Assembly: GCA_039583875.1 (NCBI GenBank)
Contig: CM077149.1
Coordinates: 155,772,249 to 155,836,248, forward strand
DNA: 64,000 nucleotides
Reading direction: 5' to 3'
DNA from: Platanthera guangdongensis
Lineage: Eukaryota; Streptophyta; Magnoliopsida; Asparagales; Orchidaceae
Position numbers and translations under genes: made by a program. A model generated the notes under the pieces. It was not told where the DNA came from and ran no database searches. It saw nothing but the letters and a program-made list of their open reading frames with translations. Below are positions 56,101 to 62,100 of this stretch, piece by piece (within the stretch, counting starts at the first letter, position 1; every line of letters begins with the position of its first letter).

Positions 56101-59100
56101 TTTCTCTTCCTCCTCAATAGTGAAGGTGGCAGCCTTCATACCATTGAGGCTTGAGAGAGTGATCAAAATGTTTTAATGGTAGCTCCATGTTGCCCGCAAT
56201 GGGATGGACATTGATGACCGCATTCGGGTATGATTTCAAAAAAAATGTTTAGGGATTCATGATGAAGCTCCACAACATTTTCTATGGCACTATGTAACTC
56301 CTCCGGCAGCGGCCGGCGGAGTCGTGGTGAAGAAACGGGAGGAAAAACAACTGGAATTTTATTAAAAGATAATAATAATCCTTACAACAAAGTGGAGTAC
56401 ATATTTATACTACTAAATATGACCGTTTGCTATTCAAAGGGCCATTATAGCATTCCTATTAAACAGAACTACCATTAAACAACATTCTTTATTAAGCAGA
56501 ATTACTAAATAGATAAGTTGCCTACTCAGGCGGGTGCACGTGTCGCGATGCTATTGCTCCCGGAATTTCTCTTGGCTTGCTGACGTGGCTTTATATCGGT
56601 CGTTCCTTTTGACATGATGCAGAAGGCCGTTGGATCTGTGCTTTCTAGCGTTACATCAGTCCCCGTCCTCGAGAACGACGTCCGCGTCGTGCTTAACTTG
56701 GCTGCCTCGCCATTTGGTGGCTGTGTCTGTGAGCGAGTGAGCGGGCGCCGGTGGTGAGAGCGAGGCTGTCGCGGTGTAAAAGGCAGCAGCGGGAGCCGAA
56801 GCTGTCTTCGAAGATGGAGCCTTGGTGACCTACGGTGCGCCGGAGCTTCGCGTGAGTTGTCGGGTGGCCAGAGTGTTGGAGCGTCGCCCTGTTGTCCGAT
56901 CGCCGTCGATGTTCCAGATAAGTGTTTCTTTTCTCCTGGTCCTTCCTGATCTTTAACCGTAGTTGTGTCTGTTTTTGAATCTTTTGGGGGTTCCGGACCT
57001 GCATCAACCGGAAGTGTGTGAGGGGTGTGCTGAAATTTTAGTGAGCTGCGTACCTGGGTGGGAAGGGAGGTCACGTCTTCCCACGAGCTGTCTTCCGGTG
57101 CTAGGCCTTCCCACTGGATGAGTGCTTGGTGGACCTGTTTGTCGTGTTTCCATATCATGCGTTCATCCAAGATGGTTAAGATCCCGTGGATGGGTTCATT
57201 ATTTGTGTCCGTATGGGGTAACTGGTGAATGGTTAGGTTATTGTTGGCATGATAGTGTTTTAAAAGTGATGCGTGAAAAACGGGGTGGATTTTGGAATAG
57301 TCTGGTAGTTGGAGTTTGAATGCTACTGGGTTAATTTGTTGGATTATTGTAAAGGGCCCGTAATATTTGAGATTGAAGCGTGCGTTTTGTTGATTTTTTA
57401 TGGAGAGTTGTTTATATGGCTGCAATTTCAGTAGTACGAGGTCTCCTTCTGCAAATTTAACTGGTGTTCGTTTGTTGTTTGCTGCAGTTTGGATGCGGTG
57501 CTGGGCGCGCTGGAGGTTCGAGCGTAGCTGGTCCAATAGAGCATCTCTATCTGTGAAATGTGCTTGTACTGATTGTAATGTTGTGTGATCATTATTATAG
57601 TGTCGAACAATCGCAGGTGGTCGTCGGCCGAACATGGCTTCGAATGGTGTCATGTCGGCGGAGGAGTGATATGTGGTATTATAGTGGAATTCTGCCCAGC
57701 TCAGGAGCTTGGACCAATGCTTAGGATTTTGGTGAGCGAAAATCCTAAGATATTGGTTCAGACAGCGATTAACCCGCTCCGTTTGTCCGTCCGTCTCGGG
57801 GTGATACGCAGAGCTGTAGCTGAGCGTGGTGCCTTGCTGTGTGAATAATGCCTTCCAAAATTTGCTTAAAAATACCGGGTCCCGATCGGTGATAATCGTG
57901 TTTGGTAAGCCGTGTAATTTGCCGACGTGTTCCCAGAAGGCTCGGGCGACGATAGGAGCCGTTAAGGTTGATAATGGAGCAAAGTGGGCCCCTTTTGTGA
58001 GGCGATCTACTACCACCAGAATGTTGGTGTATCCTTCTGAGGGTGGTAGGTGGGTCATGAAGTCCATACAGAGATCGTGCCAAATTAAAGTTGGTATAGG
58101 TAAGGGTTGGAGTAGGCCGTAAGGGCTGTGATTTGTGCTCTTCCCCTTTTGGCATAAGTCGCAGCGTTGGACGTATCGTTGAATGTCCATGATCATTTTT
58201 GGCCAATAGTAATTTGTCCGTAACCGATAGTACGTGGGCTTGACTCCTGAGTGTCCGCTGGATCGAGCATCGTGGGCTTCCTGTATAAGATGGTGGCGTA
58301 AAGGGCATCCTGGGATATATAAAACCTTTTTAAAAAAAAACTTATCGTCTGTGCGGGTCCAATTTGGTACTCGGCTGGGTTTCTGGTGCAAGGCCCGATG
58401 GACCTGCTTTGCTAAGCGGTCCGTTTTGTACCATTCGTCTAGTTTCTCAAAATTGTTACATTTATTATAAGAACATTGAAGCATGCGGAGGTTGTGGTTG
58501 TTGTCGGGTAGCCGGGAGAGTGCGTCTGCGGCTGTGTTAAGACGGCCGGGCTTGTATTCGATTGTGAAATTAAATCCCAATAGTTTGGTAAGGAAACGTT
58601 GTTGTGAGGGGCTGTTGAGTAATTGGGTGGTCAAATGATGAAGGGTCTGATGATCCGTGCGGATGATGAATGGGGCGCCGAGTAGATATTGTCTCCATTT
58701 TTCCAAGGCGGAGGATATGGCGAGTAATTCCCTCTCATAGGTGGATTTAAGTTGTTCTTTGGCCGTTAATTTCTTGCTAAAGTAGGCCAAGGGATGTCTG
58801 TTTTGGGATAATATGGCCCCTAAGCCGCAGCCGGATGCGTCTGTCTCGATGGTGAATGGTTGGGTGAAATCCGGCAAGGCTAGGACCGGTGCGGTTGTGA
58901 GGTGTATTTTGAGGTTTTGGAAGGCCGCGTCCGCTTGGTCGGTCCATTTGTATTTGTCTTTTGTCAGGAGATCCGTGAGGGGTGCTGCTATGGTGGCGTA
59001 ATGTTTGATGAAACGACGGTAATATCCTGATAACCCTAAAAAAGACCTGAGCTGTTTGAGTGATGACGGTGTGGGCCAGTTGACAATTGTCGAAACCTTG

Positions 59101-62100
59101 TCCGGGTGGGGGTTAATTCCTGATGTGTTGATGACGTGCCCTAAGAAGTCTATTGTGGTAGTCATAAATTGACATTTGGCTTGTTTAACGTAGAATGAGT
59201 TGGCACGTAATGTGGCGAATATGGTTTCTAAGTGATGGAGGTGGCTTGGTAGGTCTGTACTGTAAATCAGTATGTCGTCAAAAAATATTACCGCAAATTT
59301 CCGTAGGTATGGCTGGAACACGGTGTTCATCAGGGATTGGAATGTCGCCGGAGCGTTAGTTAAGCCGAAAGGCATGACGAGGAATTCATATAATCCTTGG
59401 GGTGTGCGAAACGCAGTTTTGTAGATGTCGGTAGGGTGCATACGAACTTGGTGGTAGCCGGATTGTAAGTCCAGTGTTGAAAACAATGTGGCCCCGTATA
59501 GCTCGTCAAATAGCTCGTCTGCTGTAGGCATGGGGAAGGCGTCCCGTGTTGTGACTGCGTTTAATGCCCGGTAATCGATGCAAAATCGCCATGTGCCATC
59601 TTTTTCTTTATTAAAAGTACGGGGGAGCTAAAAGAGGAGGTGCTGGGCTTAATGAGTCCTTGGGTCAGCATATCTTCTACTAATCGTTCGATTTCTGTTT
59701 TTTGGAAGTGTGGGTAGCGGTATGGTTTGACTTTTACGATGGTATCCGGATTTTGGAGTGGTATTTTGTGGTCGCATGTCCGGGGGGGTGGTATGCCTAC
59801 CGGGGTTTGGAAGATGTCGGAGTATTTTTCTAAGAGTGGTGCTAGTTCGGGGGGGGCGTTTGTCGGGGTTCTGGGTTCGTGGTCGTCTACTTGGAGAGAA
59901 AGAAAACAGAGGATGGAGGAGGATATGGAGTCTTGGGAGACTAATTTGTTGATTTGGCTTGGCGTGATGGGTGTTGTGTCCATGGATCTCATTCCCTGGA
60001 GGCAGATCCGGTCGTGGCCCTGTTGGAATGTCATTTGTTTCTCTTTATAATTGGTGGTTACATTTCCTAAGGACTCGAGCCAAATCATACCGAGGACGAT
60101 GTCCGACCCATATAAATCGAGTACAAATAGGTTTGTGGCGAAGTGGTGGTCTTGGATAGATAGTTCTGCGTTCATATAAATTCCGGTGCATACTAAGGAT
60201 TCTCCATTGTCGACGTGTACCTTGAATGGTTTTATGACCGTGATGGGTGCGTTTAAGAAGCTGGCTATGCGGTGGGAGATGAAGTTTGTTGAACTACCGC
60301 AATCGACTAAGATTTGCACAGGGTGACTTAATAATGCTCCTTCAAAACGAATGGATTGGCTGGAGAAGGTTCCGATTAGGGCGTGATAGCCTATTTCGTA
60401 TTCCGGCTGTGATGGGGGGTCGATGTCGTGTAGAGTCCCGGTGTCGTCGTCGAGGGGTTCTATGGTGGTAATGTTGTCGTCTTCCATATAGAGGCAAGTC
60501 ACTTTATTTTTGCAGCGGTGTCCTGGTAGGTAGCGCTCGTCGCAGGTGTAGCATAAGCCTTTTTCTCGTTTGTGTTGTAGCTCTGCCGGTGTCAGGCGTT
60601 TGTATCCTGGTTTGGGTGTGTTGTGTGGTTTAACTGGGGGTGTGCCGTGTGGTTGGTGTGGCGGGGTATAATACGGGTGGCGGATGGCTTTGGTTTTGTC
60701 GATCCATTGTTCCTCATACAGTTTTGCTAGATTGAAAGCCTCATCTAAGGTGTAGGGGCGTTGGGTTATAACACTCCGCTGGATTGTTGGTTTGAGGCCT
60801 GCGATGAATATTGAGCGTAGCAAATCGGGTGGTATTCCGGTTATCTTAGTTGCTAATTCCTCAAATTTGTCCTTAAAAACCATAACTGTGCTGTGCTGTC
60901 GCAATAGTGTGAGTTTAATCATGGGATCTTCGAATGCGGATGGTCCAAATCGTGTAGTTAAAGCGAATTTAAATTCGTTCCAGTTATAGTATGCGCCGTC
61001 CGGGTTCAGAGATTCGTACCATCGCGATGCCGGGGGGTCGAGATGCATTGCGACTATGGGCATGTAAGAGGTGTACGGAGTGTTATAAAAGCGAAAAAAA
61101 TGTTCAGCTTTCTTGACCCAGTCTGATGGGTCGCCATTTGCAAAACGAGGGAAATGAAATTTTACCTGCCCGTACTGGTGGTAGGATGTGCCGATGTTGG
61201 TACCTTGGTATGGTGGGGTTAGCGGGTCGCCCCCGTCGTGGTTCAAACCTGCTGGTTGTCCGTTGCTGAAATGCCAATTGTATTGTTGTTGGTTCGGTCC
61301 CTGAGACGTCTGTGCTGTTGGTGGGCCCTGATGCTATAATGATGTTGGTGTCCCTACTGAAGCCATTGGGGCCATACTATAGTTGGGTGCCCAACCAAGT
61401 GTGCCGAAGGTGATTGGTTGCCCGGGAAAAACCTGATGGGCCAGCGAGCCGTTTGACGGAGATTGGGAAGCGGAGGGTCCTCGGATGCCGCGGTGGACCG
61501 CCTGTGCCGCTCCGTTCGAATTATGACATGGTTGTCCCGGGTTTGGGCTGTTTCCATCGATGATGACCTGAGATGGAATGGGCACGGTGGATGTGCCGAG
61601 GTTGCGTGGGGACAGGGATGTGGCTGGCATGAGTGCGGGTACGCCGGTCGATGATGATGAGGGACCCCCGAGGGCCTCTGGCTGAGACCGAAGCAGTGGG
61701 ATGCCTCCCTCGTGTGATGGCGGTGGCGTGGCCTTTAACAACGCGGTAATCTCCTGGCGCAATGAGCGCATGTCCTGTGTGGACTGTTCGGTTGTTTGTT
61801 GAACCGTTCTGGAGATTTTCAAGAGTTCGGCTTCCAACCGGGAGAATGTCTGGGAGTGCTCCGTGTGCCGTTGGTCCATGGTCTTCCAGATCTCCTGTTG
61901 TCCGGTGGACAACTCTTTGAGGCGTGTTGTTGGCGGTGGTTCCGCACCCGTCATGGCGAGAGGTCAACGAGAGCACCAATGTAACTCCTCCGGCAGTGGC
62001 CGGCGGAGTCGTGGTGAAGAAACGGGAGGAAAAACAACTGGAATTTTATTAAAAGATAATAATAATCCTTACAACAAAGTGGAGTACATATTTATACTAC

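Noticed and set aside
59727..60050. Plus-strand ORFs inside the gypsy element
   Set aside because: They are antisense to gag-protease, which has clear domains on the minus strand.
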